Source: Massilia sp. 9I
GTDB taxonomy: Bacteria > Pseudomonadota > Gammaproteobacteria > Burkholderiales > Burkholderiaceae_D
NCBI RefSeq assembly: GCF_902506415.1
Contig: NZ_LR733275.1
Span: forward strand, 631,651-695,650
Direction: 5' to 3'
DNA: 64,000 nt
A model generated the notes under the pieces. It was not told the DNA's origin. It saw nothing but the letters and a program-made list of their open reading frames with translations, and searched no databases. The translations under genes were made by a program, and so were the position numbers. Shown here piece by piece: positions 34,337 to 43,815 of the stretch (position 1 is the stretch's first letter; each line of letters opens with the position of its first letter).

Positions 34337-35323
34337 ATGGGCTTGCGCGGCTGGCTGAGACGTACTACCGGCAACTGGCTGCCGCGCCGCGGCACGCTGG
34401 ATGCCGGCGAAGTGGTGCTGAGCCAGCGCCGCGTGTTCATCCTGCCCACGCGCGCCGGCATCGGCTTCGCGGTGCTGCTGCTGGTGCTGCTCATCGGCGC
34501 CATCAACTATGGTCTGGGCCTGGGCTTCGCGCTGACCTTCCTGGCCCTGTCCTGCGCCCTGGTCGACATGGTCTTCACCTACCGTAACCTGGCCCACCTG
34601 GCCTTGCAGCAGGGCCGGGTGCCAAGCGTGTTCGCCGGCCAGGAAGCGCAGTTCGAGCTGCACATCGCCAACCGCACGGGGCTGGCGCGCTACGGCGTGT
34701 GGATCGATTTTTCCGACACCCCTGACGCACGCCACGTCAGCGACATCGCCGCCCACGGCAGCGCCGCCGTGCTGCTGGGCGTGCCGACCACGGCGCGCGG
34801 CTGGCTGCAGCCGGCGCGCGTGATCCTGTCCACCCGTTTCCCGCTCGGCCTGTTCCGCGCCTGGAGCTACTGGCGTCCCGCCACCCGCGCCCTGGTCTAT
34901 CCGCGTCCGGAAGAAGGCGCGCCGCCGCTGCCGGTGTCCGGCAATGCGGTGGGCAGCGGGCGCGCCACCGGCAACGACGATTTCGCGGGCGTGCGCAGCT
35001 ACCAGGCCGGCGATTCGCCGCGCCAGCTGGCCTGGCGCCAGATCGCGCGGCTCGATCCGGCGCTCGGCGGCCAGCTCGTGACCAAGCATTTCGAAGGCGG
35101 CGCGGGCGACGAGCTGGTGCTCGATTTCGCGCAGCTGGCGCCCCAGCTCGACCTCGAGCTGCGCCTGTCGCGCATGACGCGCTGGGTGCTGGACGCGGAG
35201 CAGCGCGCCCTGCCCTACGCCTTCCGCCTCGGCGCGGTCCACTACGAAGCCGGCAATGGCGCCGCCCACCAGGCGGCCTGCCTGCGCGCACTGGCGCTGT
35301 ACGGCATGGAGACGGCGGCATGA
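34337..35323 (+). CDS. DUF58-domain membrane protein
   Basis: A 328-residue protein with two membrane helices near residues 42-82 (IGFAVLLLVLLIGAINYGLG and the next). The soluble DUF58 domain follows, with the signature DDFAGVRSYQAGDSPRQLAWR before a vWA-like fold (GGAGDELVLDFAQL). DUF58 proteins are the usual partners of MoxR ATPases. The ATG follows the MoxR stop with no spacer, and the stop overlaps the transglutaminase start (ATGA at 35320), so all are one operon. Confidence 0.9.
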   Translation: MGLRGWLRRTTGNWLPRRGTLDAGEVVLSQRRVFILPTRAGIGFAVLLLVLLIGAINYGLGLGFALTFLALSCALVDMVFTYRNLAHLALQQGRVPSVFAGQEAQFELHIANRTGLARYGVWIDFSDTPDARHVSDIAAHGSAAVLLGVPTTARGWLQPARVILSTRFPLGLFRAWSYWRPATRALVYPRPEEGAPPLPVSGNAVGSGRATGNDDFAGVRSYQAGDSPRQLAWRQIARLDPALGGQLVTKHFEGGAGDELVLDFAQLAPQLDLELRLSRMTRWVLDAEQRALPYAFRLGAVHYEAGNGAAHQAACLRALALYGMETAA

Positions 35324-37326
35324 AGTTGCTCCGTTCCCTGCCGCGCGACAAAGCCGACACCCTGCTCCTGCTGGGCAGCGCGCTGCTGGTGCTGGCGCCG
35401 CACGTGGCCCACCTGCCGCTGTGGGTGTCGCTGCTGTGCGCCGCCACCCTGGTCTGGCGCGGCGCGATCACGCTGCGCGGCAAGCGCATGCCCCCGACCC
35501 TGGTGCTGCTGCCGATTGCCGCCGCGGCGATGGCGGGCATCCAGTTCAGCTACCAGACCCTGCTGGGGCGCGACGCCGGCGTGGCCATGCTGGTGCTGCT
35601 GGTCGCCTTCAAGATGCTGGAAATGCACGCGCGGCGCGACTTGTATGTCGTGATCTTCCTGTGCTTCTTCCTGGTGCTGACCAACTTCTTCTACGCCCAG
35701 GGCATCGGCACCGCGCTCCTGATGGTGGTGGCGATCCTGGCCCTGCTCACTACCCAGCTGTCCTTCCAGTTCACCGGTGCGGTTCCCAGGCTGAGCGCCC
35801 GCGTCGGCATGGCGGCCCGGATCCTGCTGTTCGCAACGCCGCTCGCGGTGCTGCTGTTCTTCGTGTTCCCGCGCCTGGGCAGCCCGCTGTGGGGCATGCC
35901 GGGCGGCGGCGACAGCGGCGGCAAGTCCGGCCTGTCCGAGCGCATGGCGCCGGGCCAGATGTCGAACCTGGCCATGTCCGACGAGCCGGCCTTCCGGGTG
36001 CGCTTCGAGGGCCCGGTGCCGCCCAGGGAGCAGCTCTACTGGCGCGGCCTGGTGCTGGATGCTTTCGACGGCACCGCCTGGACCCGCGGCGGCTCGATCG
36101 CCACCAAATCCGGCACTTCGCTGAGCGTGCGCGGCCAGGCCCAGCGCTACGAAGTGACGCTGGAACCATCCGACAAGCGCTGGCTGTTCACGCTCGAGAT
36201 GCCGGGCCATATCCCGGATGTGCCGGGCTACCGCACGCGCGCCTCGCACCAGCTCGAAGTGAGCACCGAGCGGCCGATGTCCGCGCGGGTGCGCTACACG
36301 ATGATCTCCTATCCGGACTACGCGCTGGACGGACGCGAGGCGCTCGACGATCCCAGCCAGTGGCTGCTGCTCCCCTACGGCTACAACCCGAAGGCGCTGG
36401 CCGCCGGCCTGGCGTTGCGCAAGGAAGCGTCGCCCGTGCGCCGCATCGAACAGGTGCTGCGCCAGTTCCGCGAGCAGCCCTACAGCTACACGCTGGAGCC
36501 GCCGCTGCTGGGCCGGCACTCGATCGACGAATTCCTGTACCGGACCCGCGCCGGCTTCTGCGAGCACTACTCCGGCGCCTTTGTCTTCCTGATGCGCGCG
36601 GCTGGGATTCCGGCGCGCGTGGTGGCCGGCTACCAGGGCGGCGAACTCAATCCGATCGACGGCTACGTGACGGTGCGCCAGTCCGACGCCCACGCCTGGG
36701 CCGAAGTCTGGTTGCGCGGACGCGGCTGGGTACGGGTCGACCCGACCGCCGCGGTGGCGCCGGAACGGGTACGCCGCAACCTGGCGGCCGCGGTCGAAGC
36801 GCCGGCGCCCTTCGGCATCGATGCGCTGCGCGGCCTGTCCGTGTTCACCAGCGACGCCGACTCGCTGCTGGGCCGCCTGCGCAATGCCATCGGCGCCGTC
36901 AACAACGGCTGGAACCAGTGGGTGCTGAACTACACGCCGGAGCGCCAGCGCGGCTTCATGAAGACCCTGCAATCGGGCCTGGCCGGCTGGCGCGTTGCCG
37001 CCTTGATCATGCTTGGCGCCGGAGTGTTGCTACTGGCTAGAATTTTGTATCTCCGCAGGGCAATAGATCCAGTCGAGGCGGTATACTCCTCCCTATGCAA
37101 GCGCCTCGCCCTACTAGGCTTGGCACGTGCAGCGGACGAAGGGCCCACCGCCTACGCGGCCCGGATCGCGGCCACGCAGCAATTGGCGCCGCCATCACGT
37201 GAAGCCGCCGCCGAGTTCTTGCGCCGCTACAGCGCCTGGCGCTATGCGCCGCCCCAGTCCGCGCCGGGATCTACTGCCCGCCAGCTGGCCGCTACCTTGA
37301 AGAGATTATTGTCGCAAGTTAGATGA
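35320..37326 (+). CDS. TgpA-type transmembrane transglutaminase-like protein
   Basis: A 668-residue protein. The N-terminal third has about six membrane helices (DUF3488 type), for example LYVVIFLCFFLVLTNFFYAQ. A periplasmic transglutaminase/protease domain carries the catalytic Cys in RAGFCEHYSGAF, His in SDAHAWAEVW and Asp in RVDPTAAV. A further membrane helix near residue 565 and a short cytoplasmic DUF4129-like tail follow. Pseudomonas TgpA is the best-known relative and is needed for viability there. Position after MoxR and DUF58 is conserved in this family. Coupled to mltB downstream by ATGA at 37323. Confidence 0.92.
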   Translation: MKLLRSLPRDKADTLLLLGSALLVLAPHVAHLPLWVSLLCAATLVWRGAITLRGKRMPPTLVLLPIAAAAMAGIQFSYQTLLGRDAGVAMLVLLVAFKMLEMHARRDLYVVIFLCFFLVLTNFFYAQGIGTALLMVVAILALLTTQLSFQFTGAVPRLSARVGMAARILLFATPLAVLLFFVFPRLGSPLWGMPGGGDSGGKSGLSERMAPGQMSNLAMSDEPAFRVRFEGPVPPREQLYWRGLVLDAFDGTAWTRGGSIATKSGTSLSVRGQAQRYEVTLEPSDKRWLFTLEMPGHIPDVPGYRTRASHQLEVSTERPMSARVRYTMISYPDYALDGREALDDPSQWLLLPYGYNPKALAAGLALRKEASPVRRIEQVLRQFREQPYSYTLEPPLLGRHSIDEFLYRTRAGFCEHYSGAFVFLMRAAGIPARVVAGYQGGELNPIDGYVTVRQSDAHAWAEVWLRGRGWVRVDPTAAVAPERVRRNLAAAVEAPAPFGIDALRGLSVFTSDADSLLGRLRNAIGAVNNGWNQWVLNYTPERQRGFMKTLQSGLAGWRVAALIMLGAGVLLLARILYLRRAIDPVEAVYSSLCKRLALLGLARAADEGPTAYAARIAATQQLAPPSREAAAEFLRRYSAWRYAPPQSAPGSTARQLAATLKRLLSQVR

Positions 37327-38504
37327 AAGCTATCGTTCCATTGTTTGCCGCGCTGGCCCTGGCCCTCGCCCCGATCGGGCATGCCGCAGCTAGCGCGAAG
37401 GATCCGCACGCCCGCAGCGCAGCCAGCGCCAAGGCCAAGGCCAAGAAGGCCAAGGCCGCCGCCAAATCCGGCAAGCGCGTCTCGATCAAGTCGACCCGCG
37501 TGCTCAAGGCCGCACCGAGCGCCGCTGTCATCGACTACGATGGCGAGCACCACAACTTCCTCGAATGGCAGGCGGTGCGCGGCTTCATCGACGAGATGGC
37601 CACCCAGCACGGCTTCGAGCGCGCCTACCTCGAGTCGCTGTTCGGCCAGACCCGCTTCATCGATTCGGCGGTGCAGCTGGTCAAGCCGGCCCCGCCGGGC
37701 AAGCCAAAGAACTGGCAGGCCTACCGCGATCGCTTCATCGAACCGATCCGCATCGCCGCCGGCGTGCGCTTCTGGAACGAGAACGCCGAGGCCCTGGCGC
37801 GCGCCGAGGCGGCCTATGGCGTGCCGGCCGAGATCATCGTCGGCATCATCGGCGTCGAGACCATCTATGGCCGCGACACCGGCAAGTTCCGCGTCTTCGA
37901 CACGCTGGCGACGCTTGCTTTCGCCTACCCGGAAACGCCGAATCGCGACAGCCGCATGGCCTTCTTCCGCAGCGAACTGGCCAACACCCTGCTGTTCGCG
38001 CGCGAGCACAAGGTGGAGCCGTTCTCGCTGCTGGGTTCCTTCGCCGGCGCCGTCGGCATGCCGCAGTTCATGCCGGGCAGTATCCTGAAGTACGGCGTGG
38101 ACTTCAATAACGACGGCCAGATCGACCTGCGCAACTCGCCCGAGGATGCGATCGGCAGCGTCGCCAACTTCCTGGTCCAGCACGGCTGGAAGCCGGAGTA
38201 CCGCGGCAACCCTGCGACCCCGGTCGACGTCTCGCCGAACCGCGCCTGGGAACCGCTGCTCGAGCGTGGTCTTGCGGCCACCTTGCGTCCGGAAGAGCTG
38301 CGCGCCGCGGGCGTGACCAGCGCCGATGCCCTGCCCGCCGAGCGCCTGTACGGGCTGGTCGACCTGCAGAACGGCGCCGAGGCAACCGAGTACTGGGTCG
38401 CAAACGATAACTTCTTTGCCATCACCAAGTACAACCGCAGTTATTTCTATGCCATGTCGGTGATCGAGCTGGGCCGCGCGGTGCGTGCTTCGCGCGGCGG
38501 TTGA
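37323..38504 (+). CDS. mltB: Membrane-bound lytic murein transglycosylase B family
   Basis: A 393-residue GH103-type lytic transglycosylase that cleaves peptidoglycan to 1,6-anhydromuropeptides. It has a signal peptide and then a lysine/alanine-rich low-complexity stretch (residues about 20-60). The catalytic Glu lies in IVGIIGVETIYGRDTG, followed by FAGAVGMPQFMPGSI and GSVANFLVQHGWKP. No lipobox is seen, so this may be soluble in the periplasm (SltB-like). Its ATG overlaps the transglutaminase stop, linking cell-wall cleavage to the MoxR-DUF58-TgpA operon. Confidence 0.9.
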   Translation: MKAIVPLFAALALALAPIGHAAASAKDPHARSAASAKAKAKKAKAAAKSGKRVSIKSTRVLKAAPSAAVIDYDGEHHNFLEWQAVRGFIDEMATQHGFERAYLESLFGQTRFIDSAVQLVKPAPPGKPKNWQAYRDRFIEPIRIAAGVRFWNENAEALARAEAAYGVPAEIIVGIIGVETIYGRDTGKFRVFDTLATLAFAYPETPNRDSRMAFFRSELANTLLFAREHKVEPFSLLGSFAGAVGMPQFMPGSILKYGVDFNNDGQIDLRNSPEDAIGSVANFLVQHGWKPEYRGNPATPVDVSPNRAWEPLLERGLAATLRPEELRAAGVTSADALPAERLYGLVDLQNGAEATEYWVANDNFFAITKYNRSYFYAMSVIELGRAVRASRGG

Positions 38505-38514
38505 GCATTGCCGG

Positions 38515-38552
38515 GCGGGAAACTTTGTATCGATTTGTAACGAGTTTCCCGC
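38515..38552 (+). terminator. Inverted repeat after mltB
   Basis: GCGGGAAACT and AGTTTCCCGC are perfect 10-base arms around an 18-base loop, starting 10 bases after the mltB stop. Only a weak T-containing stretch follows, so termination is likely but may depend on Rho. Confidence 0.45.
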
Positions 38553-38953
38553 TGTTCTACTCCTTCTAAACGCTTTCACTACCCCTATACTCCCCGGGGG
38601 TATCCTCCGCTTTCGTGCAGATTCTCTGCAGAAACATCGTTCCTTCTGCCATACCCCCGCTTTTCTTGTAACTCTGTCAGCGTTTTTCATACCGTGCGGC
38701 ATCAAAAGCTGCTTGGCCTTACACTGCTGATTAATCAAAAAACAATTATTATTTCAGTGAGTTTGTGAGAGAATTGCATTGCGGCTATTGTTGCGATGAG
38801 ACAACAGTACTGATGAAGATAGTCTGATTTTTATTGCTATTGAGTATCAGATTAGAAATTAGTTGTACAATTGAATAGAAAATTACGAAATACCGAAGCC
38901 TGGAGCCGAGCGCCGCATGGGGCTCCGTCCAACCCAAAATAGGATATTGAATC
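38553..38953. other. AT-rich leader region of the small HTH gene
   Basis: No gene is supported here; minus-strand frames read through the HTH gene. The stretch from about 38730 is visibly AT-rich against the high-GC surroundings. It contains an inverted repeat (GTCTGAT near 38822 against ATCAGAT near 38846) and the palindrome TTGTACAA at 38863-38870, both candidate protein-binding sites or RNA structures. AGGA at 38942-38945 is the ribosome binding site of the HTH gene. Confidence 0.45.
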
Positions 38954-39289
38954 ATGACCAACCAAGTCGGCATTGATATGAACAGCGATTCGGAGTCCGA
39001 TGAACTCCTGCAGTACAACCCGAATCGCCTGCTCGACACCCTGATCGAGAACCTGCGCCTGAAGAACGACGCAGCCCTGTCGCGCGCGCTGGAAGTTGCA
39101 CCGCCGGTGATCTCGAAGATCCGCCACCACCGCCTGCCGGTCGGCGCATCGCTGCTGATCCGCATGCACGAAGTGAGCGACCTGTCGATCCGCGACCTGC
39201 GCTACCTCATGGGCGATCGCCGCGCCAAGTTCCGCATCAGCGACAAGCAGTTCAAGCCGAAGGAAGGCGCCGCCTCCAAAGAGGCGTAA
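38954..39289 (+). CDS. Small HTH (XRE/Cro-like) protein
   Basis: A 111-residue protein. An acidic N-terminus is followed by a likely lambda-repressor-type helix-turn-helix between about residues 28 and 85: LLDTLIENLRLKNDAALSRA, then VAPPVISKIRHHRLPV as turn and recognition helix. The tail is lysine-rich. It presumably binds DNA. There is no partner gene; the preceding intergenic region of about 450 bases is AT-rich, and a strong bidirectional terminator lies 100 bases downstream. A phage-type repressor is the obvious analogy, but there are no phage genes around it. Confidence 0.7.
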   Translation: MTNQVGIDMNSDSESDELLQYNPNRLLDTLIENLRLKNDAALSRALEVAPPVISKIRHHRLPVGASLLIRMHEVSDLSIRDLRYLMGDRRAKFRISDKQFKPKEGAASKEA

Positions 39290-39388
39290 TCATGCCGGGG
39301 CCGCGCGCCCCTGCGTGACGCTGGACGGCACCTCGACCCGCGCCTTCGTGGCGCGCTTCCGGGCTGCGTCTTGTTCGTTGCAGAAAGT

Positions 39389-39419
39389 AAAAAGCCATCC
39401 GTCAGGATGGCTTTTTTTT
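39389..39419. terminator. Bidirectional terminator between the HTH gene and cysM
   Basis: AAGCCATCC, loop GTCA, GGATGGCTT followed by a run of T on the plus strand; an A-run on the left side supplies T for the minus strand. It separates the convergent HTH and cysM transcripts. Confidence 0.88.
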
Positions 39420-39439
39420 ACTGGGCGTTCAGAAGCCGG

Positions 39440-40342
39440 TCAAGCAGGGAACACGCCCGTCGACAGGTAGCGGTCGCCGCGGTCGCACACGACGAACACG
39501 ATGGTCGCGTTCTCCACGGTCTGCGAGATGCGCAGCGCCACTTCGCAGGCGCCGGCTGCCGAGATGCCGCAGAAGATGCCCTCTTCGGCCGCCAGGCGGC
39601 GCGCCATCTGCTCGGCCGCGGCCTGGCCGACCGGCTCGACCTGGTCCACGCGCGCCTTCTCGTAGATCTTCGGCAGGTAGGCTTCCGGCCACTTGCGGAT
39701 GCCCGGGATCGAGGAGCCTTCTTCGGGCTGGGCGCCGATGATGCGGATCGCCTCGTTCTGTTCCTTCAGGTAGCGCGACACGCCCATGATGGTGCCGGTG
39801 GTGCCCATGGCGCTGACGAAGTGGGTAACGCGGCCTTCGGTGTCGCGCCAGATTTCCGGACCGGTGGTCTCGTAGTGGGCGCGCGGGTTGTCGCCGTTGG
39901 CAAACTGGTCGAGGATGATGCCTTCGCCGTTCTTCTGCATCTGTTCGGCCATGTCGCGCGCGTATTCCATGCCGCCCGATTTCGGCGTCAGGATGATCTG
40001 GGCGCCGTAGGCGGCCATGCTCTGGCGGCGCTCGATCGACAGGTTGTCGGGCATCAGGAGCACCATCTTGTAGCCGCGGATGGCGGCGGCCATCGCCAGC
40101 GCGATGCCGGTGTTGCCGCTGGTAGCTTCGATCAGGGTGTCGCCCGGCTTGATCTGGCCGCGCTGCTCGGCGCCACGCAGCATCGACATGGCGGCGCGGT
40201 CCTTCACCGAACCGGCCGGGTTGTTGCCTTCGAGCTTGCCGAGAATGATGTTGTTGCGCGCGGCCGCATCCGCGCCGGGAAGGCGCACGAGCTGCACCAG
40301 CGGGGTGTTGCCGATCGTATCTTCGATGGTCTTGTAAGCCAT
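39440..40342 (-). CDS. cysM: Cysteine synthase B
   Basis: A 300-residue PLP enzyme making cysteine (or S-sulfocysteine) from O-acetylserine. The PLP lysine lies in NPAGSVKDRAA, the substrate loop in EATSGNTGIAL, and the phosphate-binding loop in SAMGTTGTIMG. The short length, IEDTIGNTPLVQL start and EEGSSIPGIRKWP loop favour CysM over CysK. It ends next to a bidirectional terminator and stands as a single gene. Confidence 0.93.
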   Translation of the reverse strand: MAYKTIEDTIGNTPLVQLVRLPGADAAARNNIILGKLEGNNPAGSVKDRAAMSMLRGAEQRGQIKPGDTLIEATSGNTGIALAMAAAIRGYKMVLLMPDNLSIERRQSMAAYGAQIILTPKSGGMEYARDMAEQMQKNGEGIILDQFANGDNPRAHYETTGPEIWRDTEGRVTHFVSAMGTTGTIMGVSRYLKEQNEAIRIIGAQPEEGSSIPGIRKWPEAYLPKIYEKARVDQVEPVGQAAAEQMARRLAAEEGIFCGISAAGACEVALRISQTVENATIVFVVCDRGDRYLSTGVFPA

Positions 40343-40436
40343 TCCTTGCTCTCTCGCGATTTCCTAAACCGCTATTTTAATCCGGACAGCAAGGTGGCGT
40401 ATTGGGGCAGCCAGAACGACTACCCCATGCTCCGGA

Positions 40437-41819
40437 TCAGCGTTGCGGCATCGGGTAGGTGGCGACACCGACGTTGCCGTCCTTGTCGACCGCCTGCACA
40501 CCGAAGAACACATTGTCCTTCGACAGGTCGACCGTCGCCTCGGTGACATTGCCGACCCACTTCGAGCCCTGCCAGTCGGACGCGGTGGTCTCGCGCCAGA
40601 CGATGCGGTAGCCGGCCACGTCCGGTTCCGGATTCGCCTGCCACACCAGGGTCGAGTCGTTGGTCAGCTTGTCGGTGCGCAGCTTGACCCCTTGCGGCGC
40701 GGCGGGCGCCAGCGCCAGCGAGGCCAGCGCCGCGCCGTTCACGCGCGCCACCTTGGCGATGTAGTCATAGTCATTAAAATCCACCAGGTCGCCGTACACC
40801 TTGCCATTTTCGGTGCGCAGGTCCTGGTGCTGGTGCGCGAAGTCCTCGGCCGGCTCGGTAAAGCGCAGCGCGGCGTAGCCCTGCTCTAGGAAAGGCATGT
40901 GGTCGCCGCCGCGCAGGTAGCGGTCGGCGCGGTGGATCACCGAGACCTTGAAGCCCTTCACGTAGCGCTCGCCCTGCTCCTTGGTGTGGCGGGCCAGCTG
41001 GCGCGACAGCGAGTCGCTGTCGCCGCCGGTCGCCACCAGCTGGCGCACGGCTTCGCTCATTTCCTTGGTGGCCGGGATGCTCTGCGAGAACAGCCGCACC
41101 TGCTTGTTGTCCACTTTGCCATTGTCGGCGCGCGAGCTGCCGATGATGTCGTTGGTGAACATGCCGGCGACGTTCAGGTTGTTCTTGCGCGCCTGCTCGG
41201 CCCAGTGGCGGGCGCCCAGCAGGCCCTGCTCTTCGGCGGCGACGGTCATGAACACGAGCGTGGCGTCGAACTTGTACTTGGCCATCACGCAGGCCAGTTC
41301 CATCACGGCGGCCGTGCCGGAAGCGTCGTCATTGGCGCCCGGGGCGTCGGCCGTGTAGTTCATCACGTCGCTGACGCGCGAATCGTAGTGGCCGCTGACG
41401 ACGTACAGGCGCTCCTTCGAGGCGTCCTGGGTGCCCGGCAGGGTCGCCACCACGTTGACGATCTCGGTCGGACGCGAGATGCGCGCTGATACCGGGGCGA
41501 CGTGGCTGTCGAAGGCCACTTGCAGCGGGGTACCCGCGCCGCAGCGTTCCAGTTCGCTCTTGATCCAGCGGCGGGCGGCGCCGATGCCGCGCGTCTCGGA
41601 TTCGGTCTCCGACATGGTGTGGCGGGTGCCGAAGCTCACCAGCTTGGCGACATAAGCTTCGATGCGCTTGGGCGAGACTTCGGCGACGATCTTGCTGATC
41701 TGGGCTTGCTGGCGCTTCAGGTCGGGCGCGGCCTGGGTGGCCGGCGCTGCGGCGGCGGAACCGATGGCGCTTGCCAGCAGCGCGGCCAGCAGGGAGGAAG
41801 AAATCCGGGCGTGAGGCAT
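40437..41819 (-). CDS. Secreted M28 peptidase with C-terminal fibronectin-III-like domain
   Basis: A 460-residue exported metallopeptidase. The ATG at 41819 (AGG 5 bases upstream) gives a signal peptide ending SAAAAPAT. The M28 zinc ligands fit VVSGHYDSR, APGANDDASGTAA, AAEEQGLLGARHW, FTNDIIGSS and AHQHQDLR. After residue about 360, a fibronectin-III-like module (STLVWQANPEPDVAGYRIVWRE... FGVQAVDKDGNVG) probably aids substrate or surface binding. Similar enzymes are extracellular aminopeptidases. A single gene, divergent from the DUF2200 gene. Confidence 0.9.
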   Translation of the reverse strand: MPHARISSSLLAALLASAIGSAAAAPATQAAPDLKRQQAQISKIVAEVSPKRIEAYVAKLVSFGTRHTMSETESETRGIGAARRWIKSELERCGAGTPLQVAFDSHVAPVSARISRPTEIVNVVATLPGTQDASKERLYVVSGHYDSRVSDVMNYTADAPGANDDASGTAAVMELACVMAKYKFDATLVFMTVAAEEQGLLGARHWAEQARKNNLNVAGMFTNDIIGSSRADNGKVDNKQVRLFSQSIPATKEMSEAVRQLVATGGDSDSLSRQLARHTKEQGERYVKGFKVSVIHRADRYLRGGDHMPFLEQGYAALRFTEPAEDFAHQHQDLRTENGKVYGDLVDFNDYDYIAKVARVNGAALASLALAPAAPQGVKLRTDKLTNDSTLVWQANPEPDVAGYRIVWRETTASDWQGSKWVGNVTEATVDLSKDNVFFGVQAVDKDGNVGVATYPMPQR

Positions 41820-41939
41820 GCGTACCTTTCTAGTCGTAATGTGCGAAATGACATGCACATCTTCTCACGCGGATTGTTTGGTGTCAGTCAATACATGGTG
41901 TAAGGTAGCGCCACCCATCCTGTTGATGAAAGTGCATCC

Positions 41940-42290
41940 ATGTCCGAACACCGCATCTACGGAACGCCGTTCGCCAAGGTCTATCCGATGTACATCAAAA
42001 AGGCCGAAGCGAAGGGCCGGACCAAGGAAGAGCTGGACCGGATCATCTGCTGGCTGACGGGTTACGACGATGCCAGTTTGCAGCGACAGGTGGAGCTGCA
42101 AACCACCTTCAGGGACTTCTTCGACCAGGCCCCGGCCTTCCACCCGAATGCCGCGCTGATCAAGGGCGTCGTGTGCGGCATCCGCGTCGAGAATATCGAG
42201 GATCCATTGATGCAGAAACTGCGCTACCTGGACAAGCTGATCGACGAGCTGGCCAAGGGCAAAGCGATGGACAAGATCCTCCGAAGCTGA
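41940..42290 (+). CDS. DUF2200 family protein
   Basis: A 116-residue cytoplasmic protein matching the DUF2200 pattern throughout: an [19 protein letters not shown] start, [15 protein letters not shown], and [29 protein letters not shown]. Function is unknown. It is divergent from the M28 peptidase and about 100 bases upstream of the beta-lactamase-fold gene on the same strand. Confidence 0.88.
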   Translation: MSEHRIYGTPFAKVYPMYIKKAEAKGRTKEELDRIICWLTGYDDASLQRQVELQTTFRDFFDQAPAFHPNAALIKGVVCGIRVENIEDPLMQKLRYLDKLIDELAKGKAMDKILRS

Positions 42291-42393
42291 GGCGCCATGT
42301 CTGGCGCATGAAATGCGCTGCGCGGTCAGCCAAGGGTATCTTGGCAAACGACTATCAACTAAGATGCCGGTCATTCCCTTGCCTGGAGCCACG

Positions 42394-43764
42394 ATGCGTT
42401 TTGCCTGCCTTGCCCTGTTGTCCACCGCCCTGCTGTCCGGCGCAGCCCATGCCGACAGCCTCGACGACGCCATCCTCAAGGAGATGAAGCACCGCCACAT
42501 ACCGGGCGTGAGCTTGCTGGTCATGAAAGACGGCAAGGTGCTCAGGGAAAAAGGCTATGGCTACGCCAACCTCGAGCACAAGGTGCCGGTCAAGCCGGAG
42601 ACCGTATTCCAGTCCGGCTCGATCGGCAAGAGTTTCACGGCCGCGTTGATCCTCCTGCTCGAGCGCGACGGCAAGCTGAGCCTGGACGATCCGATCTCGC
42701 GCCATCTGCCGAACATTCCCTCTTCCTGGGACAAGATCACCATCCGGCACCTGCTCACCCATACCTCGGGACTGGGTGATCCTTACAACATGATCGACTT
42801 CCGCAAGGACTATTCGGACGAGGAATTGATTGCGCTGGAAAGCAAGGTGACACAGCGCTTTGCGCCCGGGGAGAAATGGGCTTATAGCAATACCGGCTAC
42901 CACCTGCTCGGCTTCATTGCCAACCGCGTCGGCGGCAAATTCTATGGCGAGCAGCTGCGCGAACGCATCTTCGAGCCCTTGGGCATGGGCACGCGCATCA
43001 TCAACGAGGCCGACATTGTGCCGAACCGGGCTGCGGGTTACGAATGGAAAGGCGGCGTGCTGAAGAACCAGTCCTGGGTGGCGCCACGCCTCAACACGAC
43101 CGCCGACGGTAGCCTCTACCTGACGGCACGCGACCTGCTGCGCTGGGACCAGGCCCTGTATGGAGACAAGATCCTGGACGCACGCCAGCGCGAGGCCAGC
43201 TTCACCCAGGCCACCCTGAACGACGGCAGCAAGGCGCGCTACGGCTACGGCTGGTTCGTCGAAACGACCAAGGGACGGCGCCACATCCAGCATGGCGGCG
43301 CATGGCAGGGCTTCCGCTCGCAGCTGTGCCGCTACGTCGACGACAAGCTCACCGTAGTCGTGCTCGCCAACTCCGATGCGGCAAATCCATTCAAGATTGC
43401 CAGCCTGGCGGCGGCCCACTACGTGCCCGCGCTGTTCGATGCGCCGCCCAAGCCGATTGCCGATCGAGATCCGGCCACCACAGAGCGGGTGCGCGCTGCC
43501 ATGGCCAGCCTGGCCGAAGGCAAGCAGCCGGAGGGGCTGAACACGGAACTCGCGGCCAGGTTCGAACCGGGCATGCTCGCCTTCATGAAGAACGCCCTGG
43601 GAGAGGCCGGCAAGCTGCGCTCGGTCGCGCTGCTGTCGCGCGAGGAAGGCGATGGCGGTGCCCGGATGCGCTACCGGTTCAGCTACGATAACGACACCCT
43701 GCGTGTGTCGGTAGCGCTAGATGGCAAGGGCAACTTCAGCAGGTTCGACCTCGGGCCCGAATGA
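42394..43764 (+). CDS. Secreted serine hydrolase, class C beta-lactamase fold
   Basis: A 456-residue member of the beta-lactamase/transpeptidase-like (S12) family. The ATG at 42394 follows GGAG by 5 bases and starts a signal peptide (LLSTALLSGAAHA). The catalytic triad motifs are SxxK in FQSGSIGKSF, YxN in KWAYSNTGYHLLG, and the third motif HGG in HIQHGGAWQG. A C-terminal domain of about 100 residues follows the catalytic domain. Such proteins are usually esterases, D-aminopeptidases or carboxypeptidases rather than resistance enzymes. It ends at a bidirectional terminator. Confidence 0.9.
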   Translation: MRFACLALLSTALLSGAAHADSLDDAILKEMKHRHIPGVSLLVMKDGKVLREKGYGYANLEHKVPVKPETVFQSGSIGKSFTAALILLLERDGKLSLDDPISRHLPNIPSSWDKITIRHLLTHTSGLGDPYNMIDFRKDYSDEELIALESKVTQRFAPGEKWAYSNTGYHLLGFIANRVGGKFYGEQLRERIFEPLGMGTRIINEADIVPNRAAGYEWKGGVLKNQSWVAPRLNTTADGSLYLTARDLLRWDQALYGDKILDARQREASFTQATLNDGSKARYGYGWFVETTKGRRHIQHGGAWQGFRSQLCRYVDDKLTVVVLANSDAANPFKIASLAAAHYVPALFDAPPKPIADRDPATTERVRAAMASLAEGKQPEGLNTELAARFEPGMLAFMKNALGEAGKLRSVALLSREEGDGGARMRYRFSYDNDTLRVSVALDGKGNFSRFDLGPE

Positions 43765-43780
43765 GTGCCTGCGAATGAGA

Positions 43781-43806
43781 AAAGACCCGCCTTGGCGGGT
43801 CTTTCG
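43781..43806. terminator. Bidirectional terminator
   Basis: AAAGACCCGCC, loop TT, GGCGGGTCTTT between the convergent beta-lactamase-fold and chemotaxis-receptor genes; T-rich on both sides. Confidence 0.88.
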
Positions 43807-43815
43807 TTTCAGGCT

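Noticed and set aside
42394..43764. Antibiotic resistance beta-lactamase
   Set aside because: The SxxK/YxN/HGG set with a C-terminal extra domain fits the broad S12 hydrolase family; the third motif is HGG rather than the KTG of AmpC.
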